From JAXMAZ01 sp046350115 (lineage in GTDB: Bacteria > Planctomycetota > Planctomycetia > Gemmatales > Gemmataceae), in contig JAXMAZ010000016.1 of the NCBI GenBank assembly GCA_046350115.1, positions 1-64,000 on the forward strand: a stretch of DNA of 64,000 bases, written 5' to 3'. The notes beneath the pieces were generated by a model. It was not told where the DNA came from. It saw only the letters and a list, made by a program, of their open reading frames with translations, and searched no databases. Below, piece by piece: positions 43,112 through 52,628 of the stretch; within the stretch, counting starts at the first letter, position 1; every line of letters starts with the position of its first letter. The translations under genes were made by a program, and so were the position numbers.

Positions 43112-45448
43112 TTACTGCTTCCGCCGGCGGAACACGTCGGCCATCATGTTGTCCACCGGGGCGAACTGGTCGGTCAGCACCGCCGGCGGCAGCCGGTTCA
43201 GCAGCCGCTCCACGTCCGCCGAGTCGGCCGGCCGGTGGGTGGCCGGGGTCTGCCCGCCGTTGCCACCCAACGCGGCCCGCAGTCGGGCCGGGTCGAACGG
43301 GGCGCTGGCCGCGTAGATCACGTACACCTGCTGTCCGTCCGGGTCGAAGTCCGGGTTGGCGGACAGCAGCTCGACGTGCGGGAACTGGGTCCGCAGGGTG
43401 TGCACCGCCGCCCGCCACAGCCGGCCGTCGCCCAGCCGGTCGATCACCGTCAGCAGGTACACCCCGTCCGGGGTGAGCGCGGTCCGGACCTCCTTGGCGA
43501 ACTCGGCGGTCAACAGGTGGGCCGGCACCGTCAGGTCGTTCACCGCGTCCAGGGTGATCAGGTGGTAGTGGCCGGGCGGCGCCTTCTCGGACACGAACTG
43601 CCGGCCGTCCATGTGGAACGACCGGATGCCCAGCTTCGGGTCCAGGAACAGGTGCTGGTAGCTGACCGCGGTGACGCCGGGGTCGATCTCCACCACGTCC
43701 ATCCCGCAGTTCGGCACCACCGTCTTGCCGCACCGCGGGAAGGTGTACCCGCCGCCGCCGATCACCAGCACCCGCGGCCCACCGGGGTGGGCGGCCGCGG
43801 CCGCCCGCAGGAACTCCAACTGCACCCGCTCGTGGGCGTAGTGCAGGAAGGTCGGGTCGGACCGCTTCACCACCGAGTGCAGCAGGGCGTCCAGTTGGAG
43901 CTGGTACTTGTCCGGGTCGTCCTCGTCCTGCCGCACCTGGATCGAGTAGTAGTTGGTGTCCCGGACGGTGCCGACGTGCAGCTCCGGGATGAGGGCGAAC
44001 CCGAACACCACGCACCCGGCGACGAAGCTGGCCGGGTACAAGAGGGCGTTGCGGGTCCACAGCCGGGTGGCCAGCGCGGCCGCCACCGCCGGCAGGGCGG
44101 CGGCCAGCAGCACCGTCCGGTACACCCCGACGGCGGACAGCAGGACGAACCCGGTGGCGAACGTGCCGGCGATCGCCCCGGCGGTGCTCCAGGCGTACAC
44201 CCGGCCGGCCACCCGGCCGGCGTGGGCCACGTCCGGCACCGCCAGGCGGATGGCCTGCGGGGAGACGGTGCCGAGCAGGAACATGGCCGGCAGGAACAGC
44301 AGGAACGTCCAGGCCAGCACCCGGACGATCAGGTCGGCCCGGTACAGCGGGTCGCCGACCGGGGCGGTCCGGACCGGCGGGCTCTGGGCGACGAAGAAGG
44401 CCAGCAGCACGAACACCCCGGCGGCCGCGGCGGCCACCAGGCAGGCGGCCAGCGGGAACCGGACGGCGTCCGGGTCGAGCCGCTTGCCGGCCCGGTCGCC
44501 GAGCTTGCCTCCCACCCAGTTGCCGGCCGCCGTCCCGGCCAGCATCACCCCGATCACCCCGGTCCAGGTGAACAGCGACACCCCGACCACCGGGGCCAAC
44601 AGGCGGGCCGCGGTCAGCTCCAGGGTCATCCCGGCGAAGCTGCTCAGGAAGACGATCAGGCAGGCCCGGGGGAGCGGAAGGCAACCTAACCCCCCGTCCC
44701 CCTTCCCTAAGAGGGAAGGGGGAGCAAGCGGCGCGCTCGCCCTGCCCGAACCGCCAGTCTTTTCCCCAGACCCGCCACCCGCTTGCTCCCCCTTCCCTCT
44801 TAGGGAAGGGGGACGGGGGGTTAGGTTGACCGCCAGCACCACCCCCGCCGCCGCCACCAGCATCAGCCCGGTCACGCCGACCAGCCCGTTCACCGTCATC
44901 GCCGGGATCAGGTAGAACCCGGTGACGTAGTTGCCGGCCAGGCTGCCCAGGGTGCCGAGGGCGAACACCGTCCCGGCCACCCGGCCGGCGTGCCGCACGT
45001 CCGGGGTGGCCAGCCGGACGGCCAGCGGGGTGAGCAGGCTGAGCGCGAACCCGGCCGGCACGCACAAGAGCGCCGCCAGCACCGGGATGCGGACGGACAG
45101 CGGCAGATACCGGTGGGCGGTCGAGGCGGTCAGCCAGTCGGGCAGCAGGATCATCCACCCGGCGGCCAGCCCGCCGAGGGCCAGGAAGGCGGCCAGCTTC
45201 CACGCCGCCGGGGACCGGTCGGCGGTCCGCCCGCCGGCCCAGTTGCCCAGCGCGATGCCGGCCAGGAACGCCCCGATGACGGCCGTCCAGGTTTCGAGTG
45301 AGGAGCCGACGAACGGGGCGAGCAGCCGGCCGGCGGCCAGTTGCAGGACGAGCAGCCCGGCGTTGGCCAGGAACACCACCGCCCCGACCCCGGCCAGCCG
45401 CCCGGCGGCGGACCCGACGGCAGGCGGGCGGGCGGCAGGCGGACCCAT
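43112..45448 (-). CDS. Spermidine synthase-like protein with duplicated membrane domain
   Basis: 778 residues. Two homologous multi-helix halves (RLLAPFVGSSLETWTAVIGA and RLLAPVVGVSLFTWTGVIGV start equivalent parts) precede a Rossmann domain of spermidine-synthase type: RVLVIGGGGYTFPR, MDVVEIDPGVTAVSYQHLFL, YHLITLDAVNDLTVPAHLLT. Such membrane-bound fusions are common in planctomycetes; whether they aminopropylate anything is unproven. The junction between the two halves (about residues 207-255) is encoded by a 147-bp perfect palindrome that keeps the frame. Start at 45448 chosen by the first membrane segment; an upstream frame continues to 45778 without a leader. Confidence 0.87.
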   Translation of the reverse strand: MGPPAARPPAVGSAAGRLAGVGAVVFLANAGLLVLQLAAGRLLAPFVGSSLETWTAVIGAFLAGIALGNWAGGRTADRSPAAWKLAAFLALGGLAAGWMILLPDWLTASTAHRYLPLSVRIPVLAALLCVPAGFALSLLTPLAVRLATPDVRHAGRVAGTVFALGTLGSLAGNYVTGFYLIPAMTVNGLVGVTGLMLVAAAGVVLAVNLTPRPPSLRGKGEQAGGGSGEKTGGSGRASAPLAPPSLLGKGDGGLGCLPLPRACLIVFLSSFAGMTLELTAARLLAPVVGVSLFTWTGVIGVMLAGTAAGNWVGGKLGDRAGKRLDPDAVRFPLAACLVAAAAAGVFVLLAFFVAQSPPVRTAPVGDPLYRADLIVRVLAWTFLLFLPAMFLLGTVSPQAIRLAVPDVAHAGRVAGRVYAWSTAGAIAGTFATGFVLLSAVGVYRTVLLAAALPAVAAALATRLWTRNALLYPASFVAGCVVFGFALIPELHVGTVRDTNYYSIQVRQDEDDPDKYQLQLDALLHSVVKRSDPTFLHYAHERVQLEFLRAAAAAHPGGPRVLVIGGGGYTFPRCGKTVVPNCGMDVVEIDPGVTAVSYQHLFLDPKLGIRSFHMDGRQFVSEKAPPGHYHLITLDAVNDLTVPAHLLTAEFAKEVRTALTPDGVYLLTVIDRLGDGRLWRAAVHTLRTQFPHVELLSANPDFDPDGQQVYVIYAASAPFDPARLRAALGGNGGQTPATHRPADSADVERLLNRLPPAVLTDQFAPVDNMMADVFRRRKQ
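44682..44828. repeat. In-frame palindrome inside a coding sequence, 50-bp arms
   Basis: Perfect 50-bp arms at 44682-44731 and 44779-44828 around a 47-bp loop: 147 bp, exactly 49 codons. It contributes a polar segment (PRPPSLRGKGEQAGG ... PPSLLGKGDGGLG) to the membrane enzyme, between its two homologous halves. Composition resembles the intergenic palindromes of the window. Confidence 0.9.
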
Positions 45449-45538
45449 CAGAAGTAGCCCCGGGGGAGGTGGGGGAGCGGTTCCGATTAGGATACGAAGT
45501 CGCCGGCCGGGAATCCGCCCCCGATTCGGGCCGCCCGG

Positions 45539-45544
45539 TATGAT
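45539..45544 (+). promoter_or_regulatory. Putative -10 box (TATGAT)
   Basis: GCCCGGTATGATAGGGCA, 28 bases before the ATG of the first TA module. Same context as the boxes at 46219 and 57653. Confidence 0.5.
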
Positions 45545-45571
45545 AGGGCAGTACCCCCCGAGGGCCGGACC

Positions 45572-45757
45572 ATGACCCCGACCATCGACCTCACCGGGTT
45601 GACCGCGACTGATATCCGTCTGGTTGAAGAATTGGTCTTTCGCCTCCGTCAGACTCCCCCCCCCCAGCCCCCCGTCGACAAGCCGGCTCTTCTCAAGTGG
45701 TCGGGAACCGTCATCGGGCCGCTGACCCGTGAGGAGATGTACGACGATGACAACTGA
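45572..45757 (+). CDS. Putative antitoxin of a PIN-domain module
   Basis: 61 residues: TATDIRLVEELVFRLRQ helix, a Pro-rich linker, and SGTVIGPLTREEMYDDD, a short acidic tail typical of antitoxins that block a PIN active site. It overlaps the toxin gene by 11 bases, as in VapBC operons. No DNA-binding fold is evident in this short protein. Confidence 0.75.
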   Translation: MTPTIDLTGLTATDIRLVEELVFRLRQTPPPQPPVDKPALLKWSGTVIGPLTREEMYDDDN

Positions 45758-46223
45758 CCGGGCGGCGGTCGACACCACCGTCCTGGTGTACGCCCACTTT
45801 CCGGACAGCCCGCACTACGCCGCGTCCGTCGCGCTCCTGGAGCAGGCTCGCGTGCCGACCGCCGGGCTGTGTCTGTTCCCGCAGATGCTCACGGAGTTCT
45901 TTGCCGTTGCGACCAATCCGAAGCGGGTGACGGTCCCGATGTCGGCCGTCACGGCCGTCGCCGCGATCGACCACCTCCTCGCCTTTCCCGGGCTGGCGTT
46001 GCTTCCCCTCCCCGCGGACGTAGCGGCCCGTTGGACGGCCCTCGTTCGCGCCAGGCCGGTGATCGGCCGCCACGTCTACGACTACCAGATCGCGGCGGCG
46101 ATGCTCGCCTACGGGATCGGGACCGTGTACACGCACAACACCCGGGACTTCGCCCCGATCCCCGGCATCACCGCCGTCGCCCCGCCCGAGCCGACCGCCG
46201 GCCGCGCGAACGGCCCGGTATAA
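45747..46223 (+). CDS. PIN-domain ribonuclease toxin
   Basis: 158 residues. PIN signatures: AVDTTVLVYAHF with the first Asp, QMLTEFFAVATNPKR with the Glu, and HVYDYQIAAAMLAYGIGTVY followed by THNTRDFAPIPGI for the later acidic residues. VapC-type enzymes cut tRNA or rRNA when released from the antitoxin. Start at 45747 chosen to keep the usual overlap with the antitoxin. Confidence 0.88.
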   Translation: MTTDRAAVDTTVLVYAHFPDSPHYAASVALLEQARVPTAGLCLFPQMLTEFFAVATNPKRVTVPMSAVTAVAAIDHLLAFPGLALLPLPADVAARWTALVRARPVIGRHVYDYQIAAAMLAYGIGTVYTHNTRDFAPIPGITAVAPPEPTAGRANGPV

Positions 46224-46224
46224 T
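46219..46224 (+). promoter_or_regulatory. -10 box (TATAAT) of the second TA module
   Basis: GGCCCGGTATAATGCCGG: a consensus -10 that overlaps the stop codon of the upstream PIN toxin and lies 25 bases before the next antitoxin ATG. Confidence 0.6.
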
Positions 46225-46248
46225 GCCGGCACCGCCGAGGGCAGGGCC

Positions 46249-46506
46249 ATGAGCCAGCAGCTGACGCTCGAAGTGCCGGACGAGGTGTATCAGGCGCTCG
46301 CGGACGAGGCCGCGACGGCGGGCAAGACCGTCGCCGAGGTGGCCGGCGAACGGCTGGCCAAGCCGCCGGCGACCAAGCCGGGAAGCGGCTTACTCGCGAT
46401 GGCCGGGACGTTCGACTTCGGAGAGATCACTGACCTCTCCACCCGTCACCACGAATATCTCGGCCAGTCGCTAGCGGACGAGATGCGGGGCAACCATGAC
46501 CGGTGA
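46249..46506 (+). CDS. VapB-like antitoxin
   Basis: 85 residues: QQLTLEVPDEVYQALADEAA, GKTVAEVAGERLA (ribbon-helix-helix-like start), then a C-terminal segment FDFGEITDLSTRHHEYLGQS that would wrap the toxin. Overlaps the PIN gene by 11 bases. Similar in plan to the antitoxin at 56861. Confidence 0.78.
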   Translation: MSQQLTLEVPDEVYQALADEAATAGKTVAEVAGERLAKPPATKPGSGLLAMAGTFDFGEITDLSTRHHEYLGQSLADEMRGNHDR

Positions 46507-46915
46507 CCGGTTCGTGGACACGTCCGGCTGGGGCAGGATGGCGTCCCCGAAGTAGCCGTTTCACGCCACCGCCGTCGCGCGGATCGCCGAGACGGCCGGG
46601 GCGAACCGCCGTCTCGTCACGACCAACTGGGTACTCGGTGAGCTGACTGGGCTGTTGATCAGTCCGGTCCGGTTGCCGAAAGCGGAGCAGATCCGGCTGA
46701 TCGATGGCATCCGGGCCGACTCGTCGGTGACGGTCGTTATCATTGTCGCGGCACTGGAAGCAGACGCCTGGCAGTTGTGGCGGAGTCGGCTGGACAAGGA
46801 CTGGTCGCTGGTCGATTGTGCCAGCTTCGCCGCCATGACCCGGCTCGGGGTCGTCGAAGCGATCACCGCCGACCACCACTTCGACCAGGCCGGGTTCGTC
46901 CGCCCGCTGAAGTAG
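46496..46915 (+). pseudogene. PIN-domain toxin inactivated by an in-frame stop
   Basis: The frame opens MTGDRFVDTSGWGRMASPK, then TAG at 46553-46555, then continues PFHATAVARIAETAGANRRL, TTNWVLGELTGLL and DWSLVDCASFAAMTRLGVVE to HFDQAGFVRPLK. The intact paralogue at 57111-57524 matches over the whole length and has Trp-Ile-Ser-Pro-Thr-Glu in the region of the damage. The stop codon at the 3' end lies in a palindromic repeat. The antitoxin upstream remains intact. Confidence 0.85.
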
Positions 46916-47002
46916 GGCGGTGCCGAGTCTTCGAGGCCCGCCGTCGGGGCGCGGGCCGTTGCCCGGACCGGCGGGCCTCCCAAAGCGTCGGCACCGCCCT
47001 AC
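46912..47002. repeat. Inverted repeat of the GTAGGGCGGTGCCGA family
   Basis: Outer 15-bp arms at 46912-46926 and 46988-47002 plus an inner GGCCCGCC/GGCGGGCC pair. A second member is at 48500-48593; the two bracket the PadR/HAAS operon. Confidence 0.8.
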
Positions 47003-47012
47003 GAAAAGCCGG

Positions 47013-48038
47013 CTACCGCTCGGCCCGGGCGGCCGCCTGGGACACCGGGGCGAACGCCGCCCGGAACGACACCACCGCCGCCCCCAACGTCGCCGGGTCC
47101 CGGTCCTTGGTCGCCTGCTCGGCCGTCGCCAGACACCCCTTCGCCGCCGTCAGGCTGTCGCGCAACTGGGCACCCGTCGGCGGCTCGTTCCACTTCGACA
47201 GCGCGCCCGGGGCCGGGCCGGCTTCCAGCCGGGCCAGCGCCTCCGCCGCCCGGCGGACGTGCCCGCGCATCGCGTCCCAGTCCGTCGTCGGGATCGCCTT
47301 CTCCAGTGCATTCATCGACGCGTCGATGCTGCCGACCGTCTCGACCGCCCACGGCCGGGCGATCTTGCTGGACGGCAGCCCGAGGATGAGCGGGATGACC
47401 ATCGACCCGCCGGCCACGAACGTCGCCGCCGTCAGCCCGAGGGCGACCGCGCTGAGCGCCGCCTGCCGCATCGCCCCCTTGTTCTCCCCCCGCACCCGCC
47501 ACTCGAACAGCCCCCACACGGCCAGCGCCCCGAGCAGCACCCAGGTGGCCAGCGACTCGAACGCATACGACACCCCGCGGAGGTACGAGTACATCCACGA
47601 CACCTCCACCTCGGCCGAGTCGAAGTTGAGGTAGCCGTCCGCCCTCAGCTTGTGCAGCTTCGGCAGGATCATCGTCGAGACGAACGCCAGGAACAGCAGG
47701 TTCAGCCCGATCACCCCGAGCAGGCCGACGTAGGTCCACGTCGCCCAGAACCACTTGGCCCGCATGGTCGCCTCCTTCCACCGCAGCGCGGTGTCGATCG
47801 TCACCCCCAAAAAGCGATGCCCGTGGGTCGCCTCCAGCTCCGCCCCGACCGCCTCCGGGCCGCCGAAGTCGGCCAGCGCCCGGTCCAGCGCGTCCGCCTC
47901 CGACAGCCCGGCGGCTTGGTGGCCGGCGACCGCGTCCAGCAGGTGTTCGCGGAGTTCCTGGCGGACGTGCTGCCGCAGCCCCCGCGGCCCGCCGACCCCC
48001 CGGCACACCCGGTCCAGGTACTGCTCAAGCCTGTCCAT
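47013..48038 (-). CDS. HAAS/permease-prefix membrane protein, PadR partner
   Basis: 341 residues. The N-terminal helical HAAS-type domain (RLEQYLDRVCRGVGGP, LREHLLDAVAGHQAAGLSEA, LADFGGPEAVGAELEATHGH) is followed by three or four membrane helices (WTYVGLLGVIGLNLLFLAFV and others) and a helical tail. Proteins of this plan are almost always co-transcribed with a PadR regulator, as here (14-bp overlap). Presumed membrane sensor or stress protein. Confidence 0.83.
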   Translation of the reverse strand: MDRLEQYLDRVCRGVGGPRGLRQHVRQELREHLLDAVAGHQAAGLSEADALDRALADFGGPEAVGAELEATHGHRFLGVTIDTALRWKEATMRAKWFWATWTYVGLLGVIGLNLLFLAFVSTMILPKLHKLRADGYLNFDSAEVEVSWMYSYLRGVSYAFESLATWVLLGALAVWGLFEWRVRGENKGAMRQAALSAVALGLTAATFVAGGSMVIPLILGLPSSKIARPWAVETVGSIDASMNALEKAIPTTDWDAMRGHVRRAAEALARLEAGPAPGALSKWNEPPTGAQLRDSLTAAKGCLATAEQATKDRDPATLGAAVVSFRAAFAPVSQAAARAER

Positions 48039-48360
48039 CGGACCCCTCCAGCACCCGGTCTATCGCCCCGACCAGCGCCCGCCAGGCCTCGGTTTTCTGC
48101 TTGAGCGCCGCCCGCCCCTTCGGGGTGAGTCGGTAGTACTTCCGCTTCCGGCCGGAGTCGGTGTCTTCCCACTGGCCGGCGATCAGCCCGTCCGCCTCCA
48201 GCTTGTGCAGGTTCGGGTACAGCGACCCCTCCCGCCAGGTGAGCGCCCCGCCGGTGTCCGCACGGACGGTGGCCGCCAACTCGTACCCGTACATCGGCTT
48301 CCGCCCGAGTAGGGACAGGATGAGCAGCGCCAGCGTCCCTTTGAGTAGCTCCGAGTCCAT
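48025..48360 (-). CDS. PadR-family transcriptional regulator
   Basis: 111 residues. Winged helix with KGTLALLILSLLGRKPMYGY, LTWREGSLYPNLHKLEADGL, and KRKYYRLTPKGRAALKQ, the standard PadR recognition-helix and wing. Expected to repress its own operon. A 16-bp palindrome lies just upstream within the promoter region. Confidence 0.93.
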   Translation of the reverse strand: MDSELLKGTLALLILSLLGRKPMYGYELAATVRADTGGALTWREGSLYPNLHKLEADGLIAGQWEDTDSGRKRKYYRLTPKGRAALKQKTEAWRALVGAIDRVLEGSDGQA

Positions 48361-48381
48361 GCCCCGCCCGCGTGTCAAGAG

Positions 48382-48433
48382 ATCCGATGCATCGGATAAC
48401 TATGTATTAGCACGGAAGGTCAGCCGGTGTCAA
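48382..48433 (-). promoter_or_regulatory. Promoter and palindromic operator of the PadR operon
   Basis: Minus strand TTGACA (48428-48433), 18 bp, TAATAC (48404-48409), then the perfect palindrome ATCCGATGCATCGGAT (48382-48397) over the start of transcription. Placement fits PadR autorepression. Confidence 0.7.
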
Positions 48434-48499
48434 GCGGCGGCCGTCGGCGGCGGGTCGGGGTCGCGAGAAGGGAGGGTGCTTTGTTGCCGTGCGGTGCGG

Positions 48500-48593
48500 C
48501 GTAGGGCGGTGCCGAGGCTTTGCGAGGCCCGCCGGCGGGGCACCGAGTCCGCCCCAAGACGGCGGGCCTCGCAAAGCCCGGCACCGCCCTACG
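48500..48593. repeat. Inverted repeat of the GTAGGGCGGTGCCGA family
   Basis: Arms 48500-48533 and about 48560-48593 pair over more than 30 bp with one bulge. Second copy of the element at 46912-47002. Confidence 0.8.
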
Positions 48594-48626
48594 CCGCGCC
48601 GGATCGCCATAGAGCGCGGTGGTGGG

Positions 48627-49085
48627 TCAGCCGTCGAACCGGAACACGCCGGGTTCGACATGGAAGTACTTGGCCAGCTTGCCGATTTGGGCGCGGGTGA
48701 GGGTCCGCTTGCCGGCCAGTACCTCGGACACGGTGGACGCGGCCAGCCCGGCGTCCCGGGCGACGGCCGCCTGGGTGACGCCCTTCTGCTCGATCAGGAA
48801 CCGCAGCATGTCCCCGTCGGACGGCTCGGCCATCGGGTAGTGGACGTCCTCATACGCGATGATGACCTGATCGAGTATGTCCAGGTAGTCCCGCTCGGCC
48901 TGCGATAGTGTCTCCTCCGGCCGGTCGTACAGGGTCCGGGCGACAGCGGTCGCGTGGTCGAGTTCGGCCTCCGACCGGATCGGCTTCAACGGGAATTGGC
49001 GGATCAGTTCCAGATAACGGTCCTGATACCGGCCGTAGAGGCCGCTGAGAGTGGGAGTCCGGCGGTTGGCGGTGGTGGCTGGCAT
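48627..49085 (-). CDS. higA: HigA-type antitoxin
   Basis: 152 residues. Helical N-terminus (SEAELDHATAVARTLYDRPE, YLDILDQVIIAYEDVHYPMA), then an XRE helix-turn-helix near the C-terminus (LIEQKGVTQAAVARDAGLAA, STVSEVLAGKRTLTRAQIGK). This is the long HigA form that binds its promoter. The toxin gene lies upstream with a 2-base gap, the reversed order typical of HigBA. Confidence 0.9.
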   Translation of the reverse strand: MPATTANRRTPTLSGLYGRYQDRYLELIRQFPLKPIRSEAELDHATAVARTLYDRPEETLSQAERDYLDILDQVIIAYEDVHYPMAEPSDGDMLRFLIEQKGVTQAAVARDAGLAASTVSEVLAGKRTLTRAQIGKLAKYFHVEPGVFRFDG

Positions 49086-49087
49086 GG

Positions 49088-49378
49088 TCACTCCGTCTTC
49101 CAGTCTCCGCGGACGTATTCCGCGTGGGTCAGCACGTTTCGCACGAACACCTTGCGGCGGTTGAAGTGGATCGCGGCGATCAGCCGGTACTTGTTCCCGC
49201 CGATGTCGAACACGACCAGCGGGTTCACCCAGTCGGCCGCCGGGTGGGTCGCTCTCACATCCACGAACGACTTCCAATCCGCCCGACAAGCAGCCTTATA
49301 CCATTCGGTCAGCGCCCCTTTGGCTCGCGGATGGATCGCCCAGAACCGGCGGAGAGCGGCCTTCGAGACGACATGCAT
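49088..49378 (-). CDS. higB: HigB-type mRNA interferase toxin
   Basis: 96 residues of the RelE superfamily: HVVSKAALRRFWAIHPRAKG, ADWKSFVDVRATHPAADWVN, VVFDIGGNKYRLIAAIHFNR, VFVRNVLTHAEYVRGDWK. HigB cuts mRNA on the ribosome until bound by HigA. First gene of the operon. Confidence 0.92.
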   Translation of the reverse strand: MHVVSKAALRRFWAIHPRAKGALTEWYKAACRADWKSFVDVRATHPAADWVNPLVVFDIGGNKYRLIAAIHFNRRKVFVRNVLTHAEYVRGDWKTE

Positions 49379-49464
49379 GAACGGGCATCCTTAAAGCTGC
49401 CTCGGCCGGCGGACCTCCCTGTCTGTTAGCGACCATCGTCAGTCGTACCCGGCTCATTACCGTG

Positions 49465-49494
49465 AGTGTACTTCGCGATTTGCGAAGCCGTCAA
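49465..49494 (-). promoter_or_regulatory. higBA promoter with operator in the spacer
   Basis: Minus strand TTGACG (49489-49494), 18-bp spacer, TACACT (49465-49470). The spacer is almost entirely the inverted repeat CTTCGC-AAATC-GCGAAG (49471-49487), so a bound HigA would block RNA polymerase. Confidence 0.75.
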
Positions 49495-49529
49495 CCCCGC
49501 TCCGCAAGCGTCCGGGCTTGCGAAACCGG

Positions 49530-49535
49530 TACAAT
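49530..49535 (+). promoter_or_regulatory. -10 box (TACAAT) of the Hsp70 gene
   Basis: AAACCGGTACAATACCCG, 35 bases before the ATG. It is divergent from the higBA promoter. No CIRCE-type element is seen, so it may not be under HrcA heat control. Confidence 0.5.
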
Positions 49536-49570
49536 ACCCGCTCACGCCCTCCGCCCGGGAACCGCCCGCC

Positions 49571-51415
<1,845 letters not shown>

Positions 51416-51434
51416 TCAGGGGTGGGGGTGCGTC

Positions 51435-52271
51435 ATGCCCGGGTTGTCGGACACGTCGCCGGACATCGAGCGGGTGCGGACCGAATGCTACCGGCGGATG
51501 CCTACGTGGCGGAAGCTGGCCCTCCTCGATGACGCGAACCGCACCCTCCGGGCGCTGCACGCGGCCGGGTTCCGGAGCCGTCACCCGGCCGCCCCGCCGA
51601 CGGCGGTGTGGGCCGACTGGCTGAACAAGTCACTCGGCCCCGCTCTCGCCGCCAAGGTCTTGGAGGTCGTGCCGATGAGCCACCTGCCGGCAGAGGCCGT
51701 CCGTGTGACCGCCGAGGTCATGTCTGCCCTGAAAGGGCTGGGCGTCCGGTGTGCCCTCGGCGGGTCGTTCGCCAGTACCGTCCACGGCGACCCTCGGAGC
51801 ACCCAGGACGCGGACGTGATGGCCGAGCCGTTCCCCGGCCGGGAGGAGAGTCTGGCGTCCGTTCTCGGGCCGGTTTACTACCTGAACACCGATACCGTCC
51901 GCGAGGCGAACCGCCGGCGGTCCGGGTTCAACATCATTCACACCACGACCGGGTTCAAGGTCGACGTGTTCATCCAGAAGGTCCGGTCGTTTGACGCCTC
52001 CGTACTCGACCGCCGCTCGCCCCACCCGTTCACCCCAGAGCCGTCCGACACCCTCGATGTCGTTAGCCCCGAGGACTCGATCCTCCTGAAGCTGGAGTGG
52101 TTCCGCATCGGCGGCGAAATCTCCGACCGCCAGTGGGGCGACATCCAGGGGGTGATGCGGACCCAGGCCGACCGGCTCGACCTGGCATACCTTCACAAGT
52201 GGGCGGACGAAATCGGCGTCGGCGACCTGCTGGCGAAGGCGCTGGCGGAAGCGGGATTGATGCCCTTCTGA
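51435..52271 (+). CDS. Nucleotidyltransferase-fold protein
   Basis: 278 residues. Core LGVRCALGGSFASTVHGDPR followed by STQDADVMAEPF has the GGS and DxD-type metal ligands of the minimal nucleotidyltransferases; FKVDVFIQKV supplies the third acidic strand. The preceding 95 residues are helical. Starts 19 bp after the Hsp70 gene. No obvious HEPN or antitoxin partner follows, so it may be solitary. Confidence 0.75.
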   Translation: MPGLSDTSPDIERVRTECYRRMPTWRKLALLDDANRTLRALHAAGFRSRHPAAPPTAVWADWLNKSLGPALAAKVLEVVPMSHLPAEAVRVTAEVMSALKGLGVRCALGGSFASTVHGDPRSTQDADVMAEPFPGREESLASVLGPVYYLNTDTVREANRRRSGFNIIHTTTGFKVDVFIQKVRSFDASVLDRRSPHPFTPEPSDTLDVVSPEDSILLKLEWFRIGGEISDRQWGDIQGVMRTQADRLDLAYLHKWADEIGVGDLLAKALAEAGLMPF

Positions 52272-52628
52272 TCGACAATTGCCGCTGTATTTCTTACACG
52301 CCCCCAGGTTGCCCCGTCGCCCTGTAGAAGTTACACCGGTCGGCCGGCCGCCCTCCCGACCGGCCCGCCCGGACCGGCCCGCAACTCCCGCCCACACCGC
52401 ACGTTAAAGTTCCCCGCCCGGCCGGCCGACACGCCATTTTTCCGACCGGCACGCCCGCTGCTAGGTATCCTTCCGACGCCCCAGGGAAGTGAGGCGTCAG
52501 GCCCGCTTCTCGCCACCGGCGTCCGAACGACTCGTTTCGCCGCCCCCAGACGACCCGCCAGGACGGCAGGCCGCCCGGAGGAGTGCCGGAACCCGTTGAC
52601 CGGCCGCCGGCCCCCGGAGGTCAACGGA
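52272..52628. other. Intergenic region, about 360 bp
   Basis: No gene seen. A lower-GC patch (52280-52300) follows the nucleotidyltransferase, then several GGCCGG-rich imperfect inverted repeats. CTGCTAGGTATCCTTCC (52459-52475) may hold the promoter of the peptidase gene, and GGAGGTCAACGGA (52616-52628) is its ribosome-binding site. Confidence 0.45.
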
